A DNA stretch of 64,000 nucleotides from Bacillota bacterium (GCA_030526175.1 JAUNDJ010000002.1:1-64000), one strand, 5' to 3'; counted from the stretch's first letter, positions 7,782 to 17,441 are shown. Numbers and translations are program-made. Notes: a model not told the origin generated them from the sequence alone.

Positions 7782-8658
7782 GCTTCATCTCCAAAATTTC
7801 TTGTAAGTCAAATTCATCAAATGTATAACGTTCATTACAGAAGTTACATGTCACTTCACAACCATGATCTACGTCAATCATATTTTTAATTTCTGCATCC
7901 GAAATAGTAGAAAGGGCACGAGACATTCTTTGTTTTGAACAAGGACATGAATATTTAACTTCCTTCGTTTCTAATACATTCGCATCTTCAAATAAATCGT
8001 GTGCCAATTCTTCTAAGCTTGAATCATCGTATTCTTGAATAATTGTACTCATAGGTTTTAATCCTTCTAATACGTGTTCACAAATCGAAATGTCTGTTTC
8101 TGTCGCATCTGGAAGCATTTGAATAATCAACGCTCCTGCACTCACTACATTTCCATCTTGTCCAATCAAAACACCAACGCTAACCGCAGTAGGCGTTTGT
8201 TCACTCAATGTAAAATAGTAGGCAAAGTCTTCTCCGATTTCTCCAGATTGTAATTCAACTGAACCAGAAAAGTTTTCTCCCATACCTAAATCTTTAGTAA
8301 CAGTTAATGTTCCATTGGTTCCAACAACCGCACCAACATTTAATTTACCTGGTCCATAGAAAACATCTTCCACATGTGGATTTGAGCAAAATCCACGAAC
8401 ATTTCCATCATGATAAGCATCAATGATGATACTTCCGATTGGCCCATGTCCATTAATAGAAATAGTCAACATTTCTTCTTCGCTTTTCAACATAGAACCC
8501 ATTAAAGAAGCGACAGATAAACTACGACCTAAGGCTGCACAAGCGCAAGGATGTAAATCAAAACGATTTCTTGCTTCTTGTACCATGTCCGTTGTTTTTA
8601 CTAAATATAAACGTACTCGATTTTCTAATACTAACGCTTTACATAATTGATCTTTCAT
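7771..8658 (-). CDS. hslO: Redox-regulated chaperone Hsp33
   Basis: 295 residues. N-terminal substrate-binding domain and a C-terminal redox switch with four cysteines in the order SCPC ... CNFC, which hold zinc when reduced and form disulfides under oxidative stress to activate the holdase. Start ATG at 8658 follows TAGGAGG. It lies 27 bases after ftsH and overlaps dusB. Confidence 0.94.
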   Translation of the reverse strand: MKDQLCKALVLENRVRLYLVKTTDMVQEARNRFDLHPCACAALGRSLSVASLMGSMLKSEEEMLTISINGHGPIGSIIIDAYHDGNVRGFCSNPHVEDVFYGPGKLNVGAVVGTNGTLTVTKDLGMGENFSGSVELQSGEIGEDFAYYFTLSEQTPTAVSVGVLIGQDGNVVSAGALIIQMLPDATETDISICEHVLEGLKPMSTIIQEYDDSSLEELAHDLFEDANVLETKEVKYSCPCSKQRMSRALSTISDAEIKNMIDVDHGCEVTCNFCNERYTFDEFDLQEILEMKHAS

Positions 8659-8685
8659 TTTTATCCTCCTAAGGAAAAAGACGCT

Positions 8686-10656
8686 CTATGCGTCTTTCTT
8701 TCCAGTTAACTCTTTTAATGCATCGTCTAAATCTTCTGGTTTTGCACCTTTTGGAAGTTCTGGTGGGACAACAACATTTTCTTGTTCCTTTTGAACTTCA
8801 GCTTCTTGGACAGGTACTTCTGTTTGTGCATTTGGATTTGTAAGTTGTCCAAATTCCATTAGATTCATGATTTCTTCGTTTGTAAGAGTTTCATGTTCAT
8901 ATAATGATTGAGCGATTAAATTTAATAAATCGCGATTTTCATTTAAAATACGACGACAATTTTCGTAACAAGCATCCACAATTGCACGAACTTCTTTGTC
9001 AATTTCAGCAGCCACACCCGCTGAGTAATCCGAACCTTTTGTATAATCTCTTCCTAAGAAAACATTACCTTGAGGATTTGCGTATTGGATAGGTCCTAAG
9101 CTAGACATACCATATACACGCACCATATTCTTAGCGATTTCTGTTAAACGTTCAATATCATTTACAGCACCAGCGCTAATTTCTCCAAATACAATTTCTT
9201 CCGCAACACGACCACCCAATAAGCCAGTGATTTTTGCCAAAAATTCGCTCTTTCTGTGGAAATATTTTTCTTCACGAGGTGTCATCAAGTTATATCCACC
9301 CGCTTCTCCACGAGGAATGATTGTAACCTTTTGCACCATATCCGCATCTTCCACTTTTAAACCAATAACAGCATGACCTGCTTCGTGATAAGCCACAAGC
9401 CATTTGTCTTTTTCAGTGTATTTTTTGCTCTTTTTAGCAGGTCCCATCATTACACGGTCAATCGCTTCATCCAAATCTGCCATTGTGATTTGTTTTTCAT
9501 GATTACGAACCGCTAAAATAGCACCTTCGTTTAATACGTTTGCTAAATCTGCACCAGAGAATCCAGGTGTTCTTTGTGCTAAGTTTTCTAAAGTAACATC
9601 GCTAGCAAGACGTTTATTACGAGCGTGTACCGCTAAGATTTCTTTACGACCATTAATATCTGGTAAATTAACAGTAACTTGACGGTCAAAACGACCACTA
9701 CGAAGAAGAGCTGGGTCCAATACGTCTGGACGGTTTGTTGCCGCAATAATAACAATACCATTGTTGTTAGACATACCATCCATCTCTACTAATAATTGGT
9801 TAAGGGTTTGTTCACGTTCATCGTTTCCTCCACCCATACCAGCACCACGTTGACGACCAACTGCATCAATTTCGTCAATAAAGATAATACAAGGAGCACT
9901 TTTTTGTGCAGTTTTGAACATATCACGTACACGGCTAGCACCTGTACCAACAAACATTTCTACGAAATCAGAACCAGAAATCGAGAAGAAAGGTACATTT
10001 GCTTCTCCAGCCACTGCCTTAGCTAATAAGGTTTTCCCAGTACCTGGAGGTCCTACCATCAAAATACCCTTTGGAATATGAGCACCCATATCCGTGAATT
10101 TTTTTGGTGAACGAAGATAATCAATAATTTCTTTTACCTCTTCTTTTTCTTCATCACATCCAGCTACATCCTTAAAACGGACAGAAACATTTTCTTCAAC
10201 ACGAGCCTTTGATTTCGCAAATTCAAACGCCTTGTTGTTTCCGCCACCACCCATTTTGGACATTAAAATGTAGAAGAAGAACCCGATTACAAAGAATGGT
10301 ACAATATTTATTAATACCGTCAACAATGTTGAATTTGAATCTGGATCCACCACTGTAATTTGCGCAGAATTTTTCTCGAATGATTTTTCCAACCATTTTA
10401 AATTTTCTTCTGTATTCGGAATTAAGACAGAATAATTCACATCTTGATTTGTATGCTTTTCTTTATATGTTCCTCTAACACGAATAATAGTGGAAGAAAT
10501 CTCCATACTACTATCCCCAAGAGCCGTTTCATTGGCAACTTGTTGGAATTTTGTGTAAGTAAGATCCACATTACTTTTATTCGTACTATATAGGAACAAT
10601 GAAATAAGAATACTCAAGATAAAAATGGTAGGTAAATAATTAAGCCATTTTTTCAC
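8686..10656 (-). CDS. ftsH: ATP-dependent zinc metalloprotease FtsH
   Basis: 656 residues. Two membrane segments (about 5-25 and 108-130) bracket an extracytoplasmic domain; the AAA module has GPPGTGKT (about 203) and the second-region [13 protein letters not shown]; the protease part has HEAGH (about 430) as zinc site. It degrades unneeded membrane and regulatory proteins. The start is a GTG at 10656, supported by AGGAGG nine bases away. The C-terminal tail is acidic and low-complexity, as is usual for this protein in Gram-positive bacteria. Confidence 0.96.
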   Translation of the reverse strand: MKKWLNYLPTIFILSILISLFLYSTNKSNVDLTYTKFQQVANETALGDSSMEISSTIIRVRGTYKEKHTNQDVNYSVLIPNTEENLKWLEKSFEKNSAQITVVDPDSNSTLLTVLINIVPFFVIGFFFYILMSKMGGGGNNKAFEFAKSKARVEENVSVRFKDVAGCDEEKEEVKEIIDYLRSPKKFTDMGAHIPKGILMVGPPGTGKTLLAKAVAGEANVPFFSISGSDFVEMFVGTGASRVRDMFKTAQKSAPCIIFIDEIDAVGRQRGAGMGGGNDEREQTLNQLLVEMDGMSNNNGIVIIAATNRPDVLDPALLRSGRFDRQVTVNLPDINGRKEILAVHARNKRLASDVTLENLAQRTPGFSGADLANVLNEGAILAVRNHEKQITMADLDEAIDRVMMGPAKKSKKYTEKDKWLVAYHEAGHAVIGLKVEDADMVQKVTIIPRGEAGGYNLMTPREEKYFHRKSEFLAKITGLLGGRVAEEIVFGEISAGAVNDIERLTEIAKNMVRVYGMSSLGPIQYANPQGNVFLGRDYTKGSDYSAGVAAEIDKEVRAIVDACYENCRRILNENRDLLNLIAQSLYEHETLTNEEIMNLMEFGQLTNPNAQTEVPVQEAEVQKEQENVVVPPELPKGAKPEDLDDALKELTGKKDA

Positions 10657-10668
10657 TAAACATTCCTC

Positions 10669-11208
10669 CTATGAATATACTTCTTCTTTCAAAATACCAA
10701 TATATGGTAAATTTCTATATTTTTGATTGTAGTCTAAACCAAAACCAACCACAAACGCATTTGGAATATCAAAGCCAACATAATCCGCTTCAATTTCCAC
10801 AACACGCCCCTCTTTTTTGTCCAATAGCGCAACAATTTTTACATCTTTTGCACCACGATCATAAAACAATTGGACAACTTGTTTAAGCGTTCTTCCTGTA
10901 TCAATAATATCTTCCACAATTAAAATAGAACGTCCACGACAAGAAATGTCTGAATCTTTATCAATCTTTACATCTCCAGTTGATGCTGTACCAGAGTACG
11001 AACTTACAGACATAAAATCAATTTCCATTGGAATTGAAAAACGTTTGATTAACTCAGCCATAAAAGGAACACTTCCTTTTAACAATCCAATCACTAATGG
11101 TTCTTCTGCTTTTTCACTATAATAAGCTTCAATTTCTGAAGCCAATTCTCGACATCTTTCATCTATATCATTTTCTGTAACAATGATTTCTTTAACATCC
11201 TTATTCAC
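10669..11208 (-). CDS. hpt: Hypoxanthine(-guanine) phosphoribosyltransferase
   Basis: 179 residues, normal length. The PRPP-binding motif ILIVEDIIDTGRTL is present, as are the N-terminal LKGSVPFMAEL loop and the VGFGLDYNQKYRNLPYIG end region. Salvages hypoxanthine and guanine to nucleotides. The start is a GTG at 11208 with AAGGAG eight bases away. Sits between tilS and ftsH as in Bacillus. Confidence 0.95.
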   Translation of the reverse strand: MNKDVKEIIVTENDIDERCRELASEIEAYYSEKAEEPLVIGLLKGSVPFMAELIKRFSIPMEIDFMSVSSYSGTASTGDVKIDKDSDISCRGRSILIVEDIIDTGRTLKQVVQLFYDRGAKDVKIVALLDKKEGRVVEIEADYVGFDIPNAFVVGFGLDYNQKYRNLPYIGILKEEVYS

Positions 11209-11225
11209 GTTTAGTTCTCCTTATA

Positions 11226-12386
11226 CTACAAATTGCATTGTAACATAAATAAATTCGGTTTTATACCAAAATGTGATACATTACACCCAATTCCTGGTAC
11301 AAAAATAATTTCTTTCTTCGAATTCTCCACAACCAACCAATATTTTCGCTTAGATTTAGGAATTTTCCGGTCCACAAAAAATCGATGCACGTTCTTTTTT
11401 CCAATTCGAAGCTGAATTGTATCCGTATCTTTTACCGTACGAACCACCAAAGGAAAATCTTCTTCCCTCACAAATAAAGATTCAATTGTTTTTCCATTTT
11501 GACAAAAAATATAGGTTCCTTTATTTACATAAGATAACCTTTCATACACATCATAAACAAAGGATCCTTCTTTAGAAACCAATAGCTTGCCATGATAGTT
11601 TTCCACATCGTAACCATCTATGCTCACCAAAATATTTTTTCGAAGCTGTTCCAATAAAGAATTCATATGTTTTTTACTATAGTGTTTTTTCGTAAAAGAA
11701 AATAAGTATGTTTCCAAATCCAACCAATCCGGATTATCTTCCATATTTCCTTGAAAACACATCGCCTTTTTTCTTCTTTCTTGCCAAATCTTGTTTTCTT
11801 CTTCAATTTTAGAAACCATCTCTTGTTTTTCTTTTCTAGACATCGTATCAATGATTGAATGACGAATCTGATTTCTTGTATAATGATTTGTCAAATTGGA
11901 TTCATCAATTCCATAAGGTATTTCATTTTCTATACAATATTGTTCCAATTCCTTTTTCTCATACGAAAGAAGAGGTCGATAAATTTCATATCCAGAACGA
12001 GATGAACGAACTGCCAAGCCAAAAGTGTCACAAACCATATTTCTTCGTTTTTGAAAAATATATGTTTCTAATAAATCGTCCATTTGGTGAGCTACGAATA
12101 AAAACTTAGCCCCTACTTCTTTCGCATATTCTTTAAAAAACTGATATCGAACTTCTCTTGCCCAGCTTTGGAAATTTCCACTATCATATTCTGGATACAA
12201 TACCTTAAAAGGAATGTCATATTTTTGACAATACTCCTTTACTATTTTTTCATCTCGATACGCTGTTTCTCGCTTTTGATAATTCACATGCGCTACAAAA
12301 AGGGAATAGACTCCTTCTTTTCGCAACATATCTAACATCGCCATACTATCTGGTCCACCAGAAACTGCTACAATACCTTTTTTCAT
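11226..12386 (-). CDS. tilS: tRNA(Ile)-lysidine synthase
   Basis: 386 residues. The ATP-pyrophosphatase loop SGGPDSMAML is at residues 9-18 and the tRNA-binding C-terminal region follows, somewhat shorter than in Bacillus. It attaches lysine to C34 of the AUA-reading isoleucine tRNA, an essential step. No Shine-Dalgarno precedes the ATG at 12386; instead a perfect extended -10 box (TGCTATAAT) ends exactly six bases before it, so transcription should start at or next to the start codon. First gene of the tilS-hpt-ftsH-hslO-dusB operon. Confidence 0.94.
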   Translation of the reverse strand: MKKGIVAVSGGPDSMAMLDMLRKEGVYSLFVAHVNYQKRETAYRDEKIVKEYCQKYDIPFKVLYPEYDSGNFQSWAREVRYQFFKEYAKEVGAKFLFVAHQMDDLLETYIFQKRRNMVCDTFGLAVRSSRSGYEIYRPLLSYEKKELEQYCIENEIPYGIDESNLTNHYTRNQIRHSIIDTMSRKEKQEMVSKIEEENKIWQERRKKAMCFQGNMEDNPDWLDLETYLFSFTKKHYSKKHMNSLLEQLRKNILVSIDGYDVENYHGKLLVSKEGSFVYDVYERLSYVNKGTYIFCQNGKTIESLFVREEDFPLVVRTVKDTDTIQLRIGKKNVHRFFVDRKIPKSKRKYWLVVENSKKEIIFVPGIGCNVSHFGIKPNLFMLQCNL

Positions 12387-12392
12387 GAGAGT

Positions 12393-12401
12393 ATTATAGC
12401 A
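12393..12401 (-). promoter_or_regulatory. Extended -10 promoter of tilS, predicting a leaderless mRNA
   Basis: Minus-strand TGCTATAAT: TATAAT at 12393-12398 preceded by TG one base upstream. Six bases separate it from the tilS ATG (12384-12386). The box overlaps the stop codon of the MazF-like gene. No clear -35 hexamer, as expected for an extended -10 promoter. Confidence 0.65.
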
Positions 12402-12927
12402 CTATTAAATCAATAATCGACTGCTGAATTTTTAAGAATAATGCACTCATCGGATCAATATGCGCTTTTACATCAATAATTCGTGCGGTATTGATCCATT
12501 TGGCATCGTTTAAAAACAAAGCACTCTTTTTATTTAATCCCTCCACCTTAGGAAAAGGGAATAAATGATCCTTATAAACAGAAGCACTCACAGTCTTCTC
12601 GTTACTTGTCATAGGAACAACAAAAGCTTTCCGGTTGTTAAGAGAAAGAACAAGGCCAAAATGTAAATAACCAGCCTCATTAATATAAGCATTTCCAAAG
12701 TCGATGTAACAAATATCTCCTTCCTCAATATAAGGGATGGAATCATTAATTTCTTTTTCTTTACGAGAACAATAGTTTAGTTTAGACACCATATAATCGT
12801 AAACCTCCTCCCTTGATAATGTACGCAACATCATACTTTCTTTGCCACGCGCTTCTTTCACCAACGCATTGATCATACCTTTTCTTAAAAAGTATTTTTT
12901 CTTTAACATCCATTCTTTTGGTTCCAT
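12394..12927 (-). CDS. MazF/PemK-like protein with long N-terminal helical extension, no visible antitoxin
   Basis: About 177 residues from the ATG at 12927 (MEPKEWM); the frame stays open to a TTG at 12984, but that lies inside a terminator palindrome. The C-terminal 110 residues fit the MazF/PemK beta-barrel: an N-terminal GDICYIDFG strand, HFGLVLSLNNRKAFVVPMTSN, and SALFLNDAKWINTARIID (the strand that in this family carries the 'R-x-I' surface). The first 65 residues are basic and helical. Classical members cut RNA at short motifs and are neutralised by a small antitoxin; none is encoded next to it (neighbours are tagO and tilS). A minus-strand TATAAT at 12950-12955 would place the start of transcription close to this ATG. 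It could be a housekeeping RNase or an RNA-binding relative rather than a toxin. Confidence 0.65.
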   Translation of the reverse strand: MEPKEWMLKKKYFLRKGMINALVKEARGKESMMLRTLSREEVYDYMVSKLNYCSRKEKEINDSIPYIEEGDICYIDFGNAYINEAGYLHFGLVLSLNNRKAFVVPMTSNEKTVSASVYKDHLFPFPKVEGLNKKSALFLNDAKWINTARIIDVKAHIDPMSALFLKIQQSIIDLIVL

Positions 12928-12949
12928 ACATATATTCAAACAAAAAGAA

Positions 12950-12955
12950 ATTATA
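12950..12955 (-). promoter_or_regulatory. -10 box of the MazF-like gene
   Basis: Minus-strand TATAAT, downstream of the tagO terminator and about 22 bases before the chosen ATG. The -35 region falls in a T run and is weak. Confidence 0.45.
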
Positions 12956-12973
12956 TTTCTCTTATAAAGATAA

Positions 12974-12997
12974 AAAAAACGCAAATTTGCGTTTTTT
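12974..12997. terminator. Bidirectional terminator between tagO and the MazF-like gene
   Basis: A perfect 24-base palindrome, AAAAAACGCAAA joined to its complement, with A/T tracts on both sides. It overlaps the tagO stop codon and separates the cell-wall operon from the downstream gene. Confidence 0.75.
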
Positions 12998-14045
12998 ACT
13001 GAAATAATTTTCTTTTAATACGACGACAAAGGCCGATAATTGGATGATACTTTTCACTGATCATACCAGATTTTTCAATAAACAATTCCACTAAGAACAG
13101 TAAGAAAAGCATAACCAATATACCCATACCTTCATTTAAAATATATCCATAAGCGCTAAAACCAAACAACGCTGTCATTCCACACATAATCACCACTGTA
13201 TTTCGATGCCCAAACTGATTCATTAATAAGTGGTGCAAATGACTTTTATCCGCTTCCATAAATCGTTTCTTCTTAAGCGTTCTTCGCAATATAGCCGAAA
13301 CCGTATCAATAATAGGAAGTCCTAATAAAAGAATAGGAAGCGCTAAAGTCATTGCGGTCGAACTCTTAAATCCCAATAAAGAAATAGAAGAAATCATAAA
13401 TCCTAAAAATAACGAACCACAATCTCCCATAAAAATACTTGCGGGATGTGCATTATACACTAAGAAGCCCAAAACACTTGATGCCAAAATAAAAGTCAGC
13501 ATCATAACATCAAAACGGCGTTCAATAATGGAAATTGAGCCGATAACCACAAGAATCACAACACTAATACCACCGGCTAGTCCATCAAGACCATCAATCA
13601 AGTTTACTGCATTGGTAACACCCGCTACCCAGCAAATGGTAAATAGTACAGAAAACAAAGTAAAATTAATCACAATTCCAAAAGGAAAGTATATGGCTTC
13701 TACACCCACACCAAAGTAAACTAAAATACTAGCAGCGACTAATTCAAAAAACAATTTTACAATCGGACGAATATCAATTAAGTCATCAATAAGTCCTGTC
13801 ATAAACATTATGGAACCACCAATCAAAATTCCTAAAATTGCACGATCGGCTTTCATAAAAAAAGTAATCGAAATCATAAACGCAAGATAGATTGCAACTC
13901 CACCAATGCGAGAAATAATACCATGATGCACAGTACGGTTGTTTTCTTTTGCGTATGCTTGTGCAACAATCGAATATTTTTTTACTAATGGTGTCAAAGC
14001 TAAAGAAATCAAAAAAGGAATTATCCACGCTTTTATATCAAACAT
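12996..14045 (-). CDS. tagO: Undecaprenyl-phosphate N-acetylglucosaminyl/hexosaminyl 1-phosphate transferase (TagO/WecA type)
   Basis: 349 residues, about ten membrane segments. Family motifs are in order: GLIDDLIDI (aspartates for Mg2+ and prenyl phosphate), NAVNLIDGLDGLAGG, FMGDCGS and DKSHLHH. The enzyme puts an N-acetylhexosamine phosphate on undecaprenyl phosphate, the first step of teichoic-acid or other surface-glycan synthesis. The ATG follows directly on the TAG of the MreB-like gene (TAGATG). Last gene of the rnmV-rsmA-ispE-DUF1146-mreB-like-tagO series, closed by the palindrome at 12974-12997. Confidence 0.9.
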   Translation of the reverse strand: MFDIKAWIIPFLISLALTPLVKKYSIVAQAYAKENNRTVHHGIISRIGGVAIYLAFMISITFFMKADRAILGILIGGSIMFMTGLIDDLIDIRPIVKLFFELVAASILVYFGVGVEAIYFPFGIVINFTLFSVLFTICWVAGVTNAVNLIDGLDGLAGGISVVILVVIGSISIIERRFDVMMLTFILASSVLGFLVYNAHPASIFMGDCGSLFLGFMISSISLLGFKSSTAMTLALPILLLGLPIIDTVSAILRRTLKKKRFMEADKSHLHHLLMNQFGHRNTVVIMCGMTALFGFSAYGYILNEGMGILVMLFLLFLVELFIEKSGMISEKYHPIIGLCRRIKRKLFQ

Positions 14046-14972
14046 CTATTTCCACCCCTTCACTCTTTCAACCACATCCCAAGCCGGTTGGTTTACTACC
14101 TTACATACCATATGCAATTCTTTTGCCAAAATAGAACATACCCCATAACATTCAGCCAATCCACCAGAAAGATACATTCCTCCTTGTTGGATCGCAAGTC
14201 TTTTTTTACTATCGATTCGATTTAACTCATCTTTTGTCCACAATGCGATTTGCCCAATCACATGTTCCATCGCTGGCCAAAGCTCAATAGGATCCATATT
14301 CAAGACCACAAATTGCTGATATTTATTATACCCATAACATTGTACGGGTTCTAAATTTCCACCCATAAGAGAGCGGCTAGCTTTTTCTTTTAAGCTACAT
14401 GCATCTTCTTCGCTAATCAAGCACTGTGTTTTCTTCAACACAATAGATTGAATTTCTTCATCCATCTGTTTTCCCGCAAAATAAAGTGTTTTCTGAAAAA
14501 CTAAATTACCTTTAAAAAAGAATCCTATTTCCGAATACGAATGTCCCATATGAATGACTATACCTGATTCTTGTAGCTTAGAAGCTTCCATCACAGAACG
14601 AAAAACAACCTTTTGCACACCCGCCTGATGCATCTCATTTTGCCAGATGTCTTTTTGTGCATCCTCAAATTCACTAGGTGTCAAAAGAATCACACCAGGT
14701 TTGAAAATATTCTTATTCGATTCTAATAAAGTAAAACCTTTGGTAAGGATCGGGTGCATTGGATTCAACATTTGGTTATGATTCAATACATTCTTAATCC
14801 GAATTCTCTTATTTGGCTCATAAATATATTGAAACGCATCCTTTGAAATCGCAACAACTTCCTTTCCCTGATAAGCAATACTCGAACGCAATGCCATTCT
14901 TTTTTTGCCACGAACATCTAGGAATTTAATACTATAAGCCCCGGGATCTATCACATACCAATGTTCAAACAT
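14046..14972 (-). CDS. Divergent MreB-like actin-family protein
   Basis: 308 residues from the ATG at 14972, which has GGAGG eight bases away; the frame is open seven codons further but without a ribosome site. The N-terminal VIDPGAYSIKFLDVRGKK resembles the phosphate-1 loop of MreB/Hsp70-type ATPases, IVIHMGHSYSEIGFF the phosphate-2 loop, and QQGGMYLSGGLAECYG the adenosine-binding GG motif near the C-terminus. Similarity to MreB is clear in layout but weak in detail, so filament formation is not certain. Its place between ispE and tagO suggests a role in organising wall or teichoic-acid synthesis. Confidence 0.7.
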   Translation of the reverse strand: MFEHWYVIDPGAYSIKFLDVRGKKRMALRSSIAYQGKEVVAISKDAFQYIYEPNKRIRIKNVLNHNQMLNPMHPILTKGFTLLESNKNIFKPGVILLTPSEFEDAQKDIWQNEMHQAGVQKVVFRSVMEASKLQESGIVIHMGHSYSEIGFFFKGNLVFQKTLYFAGKQMDEEIQSIVLKKTQCLISEEDACSLKEKASRSLMGGNLEPVQCYGYNKYQQFVVLNMDPIELWPAMEHVIGQIALWTKDELNRIDSKKRLAIQQGGMYLSGGLAECYGVCSILAKELHMVCKVVNQPAWDVVERVKGWK

Positions 14973-14976
14973 AATA

Positions 14977-15186
14977 TTATCCTCCAAAACCACTTAATAT
15001 TGTTAAATTAAGTATCGCTTGTGTACACAAATGAGCCATCACAAAAGAAAGTAAAAACATCAGAGTGATTACTTTAGCCGGTCTTCTAACGTTACAAAAC
15101 TTTTCAAATTGAATGGCTGAGAGAGCATAAAAACTAACCCCAAAACATCCCACAAAAACTAAAAACTGAATAACTGAAAAAACCAT
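14977..15186 (-). CDS. DUF1146-type small membrane protein (YwzB-like)
   Basis: 69 residues from the ATG at 15186, two bases after the ispE stop; an upstream TTG in frame would overlap ispE. Two hydrophobic segments (about 2-25 and 40-62) flank a basic loop containing FEKFCNVRRPAK, the pattern of the DUF1146/YwzB family of Bacillota. Function unknown. Four bases before the MreB-like gene, so cotranscribed. Confidence 0.7.
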   Translation of the reverse strand: MVFSVIQFLVFVGCFGVSFYALSAIQFEKFCNVRRPAKVITLMFLLSFVMAHLCTQAILNLTILSGFGG

Positions 15187-15187
15187 A

Positions 15188-16018
15188 CTAACCCACTCTA
15201 ACAATTTCTACAAAAGAATACTTCTTTTTTAGAATTTCTCGTGCACTTTCTAAAACGCTCTTATCTTTGACAAACCCCATCATCGTACTTCCAGAACCAG
15301 ACATCATTACACGATTCATTCCGGCTTCTTCCATATCTTTTGCCACTTGAATCAAATCCGGTTCTATTTGTTTAGCGATAGGTTCTAGAGCGTTATCCAT
15401 ACACTGGCACAATGAATCAAAATCTCCATTTTCCAATGCTTCTTGAACCATTTGGACATTGACATGATCGCTAGGATTTTCATCCCAAATCCCAAAAGAT
15501 TTTGGAGTTGAAATACCATAATCTGGTTTTACTAATAAAATATCTAATGTTTCATTACAAGAAATAGGACGAATAATCTCTCCTATCCCTTGTACTCTCG
15601 CCCATCTACTATAGAAACAAAATGGAACGTCTGCTCCCACAGTTTTGGAAAGCTGGAAAGCTTGTTCATCTTCCATCTCTATTCCTTCCATTTCACATAC
15701 CGCTCGCATAACAGCAGCTGCATCCGCACTTCCTCCCGCAAGCCCAGCTTGTTCTGGAATATTCTTGTGGATGGTAATGGCATACTTATTTTTTATCGCA
15801 AAATTATCACGCAACATCTTCAATGTCTTCGTGACAGTATTTACTTCTGGAAGTTCCATACCAACACAAGTTACACAATCTTCTTTCGCAATCTCTACTT
15901 CCACTTCATCATATAAAGAAATAGGTGCCATAATCATATCCAATATATGATATCCCTTTTGATCTCTTTCTACGACATCTAACGCTAAATTCACCTTAGC
16001 TTTCGCAAACACTTTCAT
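15188..16018 (-). CDS. ispE: 4-diphosphocytidyl-2-C-methyl-D-erythritol kinase
   Basis: 276 residues, a GHMP kinase: AKVNLALDV at the N-terminus, the ATP loop PEQAGLAGGSADAAAVM at about 88-104, and the MSGSGSTMMG motif near 246. It phosphorylates CDP-methylerythritol in the MEP pathway to isoprenoids. The ATG at 16018 has GAGGTAA close upstream and overlaps rsmA by 23 bases. Order rnmV-rsmA-ispE is conserved in Bacillota. Confidence 0.95.
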   Translation of the reverse strand: MKVFAKAKVNLALDVVERDQKGYHILDMIMAPISLYDEVEVEIAKEDCVTCVGMELPEVNTVTKTLKMLRDNFAIKNKYAITIHKNIPEQAGLAGGSADAAAVMRAVCEMEGIEMEDEQAFQLSKTVGADVPFCFYSRWARVQGIGEIIRPISCNETLDILLVKPDYGISTPKSFGIWDENPSDHVNVQMVQEALENGDFDSLCQCMDNALEPIAKQIEPDLIQVAKDMEEAGMNRVMMSGSGSTMMGFVKDKSVLESAREILKKKYSFVEIVRVG

Positions 16019-16862
16019 AACTTACCTCATATAAGCGAATAAAATCTTCCAACGTACATTGTTGAGCACGTGTATTCACTGGAATATTTGCTTTTTCTAA
16101 TAATTCTTGAGCCAATCCTTTATCTTTTGTCCAACTTTGAAAATTGTTATAAATCGTTTTTCTACGTTGCGTGAAACAAGCTTTTACCATATCAAAGAAT
16201 TTTTCCTCATCTTTTACACGATATTCATGATGGAATACAAACTGTACCACCATACTATCAACGTTTGGTTTTGGATTAAAAATGTGTCGAGAAACATCCA
16301 TTACTTTTTTGACATGACAACGATATTGCGTAATCACACTCAACGCATTGTATTCTTTATCATTTTCTTTAGCCAAGAAGCGATCTCCTACTTCTTTTTG
16401 CATCATTACCGTAATTCTTTCAATAGGTTCTTGTGCTTCAAATAACTTAAACAAAATCGGAGTCGTAATGTAATATGGTAAATTTGAAGCAAAGACAACT
16501 TTTTGCCCCTCTTTACGATACTTACGAATGATTTCATCTACATCCACTTGTAAGAAGTCTTCCAATATTACTTGTAGATGATCAAATCCAATCTCTTGTT
16601 CCAACACCGAAGGAAGTCTTTCGTCAATTTCAAACGCAATAACTTGATTGGCGTATTCACATAACCATTGTGTCAAAGCGCCAATCCCAGGACCAATCTC
16701 AAAAACGAGTTCGTTTGAATCTTGAATGGCTGCCGTTGCGATTTTTTCTACGACTCTTGGTTGAATAATAAAATTTTGTCCAAAGCTTTTCTTTGTCGCA
16801 ATACCATATTTTTCTTGAATTTCTCTTGTCTTACTTATTGTTGCGATTGCTTGATTAATCAT
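15996..16862 (-). CDS. rsmA: 16S rRNA dimethyladenosine transferase
   Basis: 288 residues. KSFGQNF at about 25 and the AdoMet site FEIGPGIGALT, followed by NLPYYITTPILFK (the NLPY catalytic motif), identify RsmA/KsgA, which dimethylates two adenines near the 3' end of 16S rRNA during small-subunit maturation. Start overlaps the end of rnmV by eight bases. Confidence 0.96.
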   Translation of the reverse strand: MINQAIATISKTREIQEKYGIATKKSFGQNFIIQPRVVEKIATAAIQDSNELVFEIGPGIGALTQWLCEYANQVIAFEIDERLPSVLEQEIGFDHLQVILEDFLQVDVDEIIRKYRKEGQKVVFASNLPYYITTPILFKLFEAQEPIERITVMMQKEVGDRFLAKENDKEYNALSVITQYRCHVKKVMDVSRHIFNPKPNVDSMVVQFVFHHEYRVKDEEKFFDMVKACFTQRRKTIYNNFQSWTKDKGLAQELLEKANIPVNTRAQQCTLEDFIRLYEVSYESVCES

Positions 16863-17388
16863 ATAGCACTTCCTCTACTTGTTCTTTTGTCACACCCATT
16901 TGGTTTAAACGCTTAAAACACGTTTTAGCACTACATGGGCTTATATAAAATGCATCACATACTCTTTTTCTTAATGTTGCACTATCATTTCTTCCTGTTA
17001 AACCAAAATCGATAAAGTCTTGCCAATCCAATGATGTTTTTTGTTCATCAAATGTAACAAGGTGACTTAACGATTCCCATAAATCCTCTTTACTCGCATG
17101 TTCCACGCCAACCTTCTTTGTCGTACGAGCTTTTGTCTTATCAATAAAAGCATGTTTACAACCAGGTACGGCTTGGGAAACTAAACGACGAATATGTTCT
17201 CCCGGTGTATCAGGATCGGTAAAAATAATAATATCTCTATGTTTTCGAAGCTCTCGAATGGTTTCCAAAGTTTTTTCTGTTACTTGATCCCCACCAGTTT
17301 CAAATGTATCGCAATCAAAATAAGATTGTAGTACATTTGTATCATTTTTTCCTTCGACCACAATTAATTCTTGAATTCTCTTTTTCAT
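16855..17388 (-). CDS. rnmV: Ribonuclease M5 (5S rRNA maturation)
   Basis: 177 residues. Toprim domain with the catalytic glutamate in VVEGKNDTN (about residue 12) and the acidic pair in FTDPDTPGEHIR; the C-terminal half (DFGLTGRNDSATLRKRV) is the RNase M5 C-terminal domain. It trims both ends of 5S rRNA precursors with ribosomal protein L18. ATG at 17388 with AGGATAG upstream. Confidence 0.94.
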   Translation of the reverse strand: MKKRIQELIVVEGKNDTNVLQSYFDCDTFETGGDQVTEKTLETIRELRKHRDIIIFTDPDTPGEHIRRLVSQAVPGCKHAFIDKTKARTTKKVGVEHASKEDLWESLSHLVTFDEQKTSLDWQDFIDFGLTGRNDSATLRKRVCDAFYISPCSAKTCFKRLNQMGVTKEQVEEVLYD

Positions 17389-17441
17389 GCTTCTATCCTA
17401 TCATACTTTCTTACAAATCCACTAGAAAAGTAAATCCCTAT

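Noticed and set aside
8686-10656. Low-complexity C-terminus of FtsH as a fusion
   Set aside because: Acidic, variable tails are usual for FtsH in Gram-positive bacteria.
15590-15950. Two overlapping plus-strand frames of about 100 codons opposite ispE
   Set aside because: ispE is certain on the other strand, and these frames lack starts with ribosome sites.
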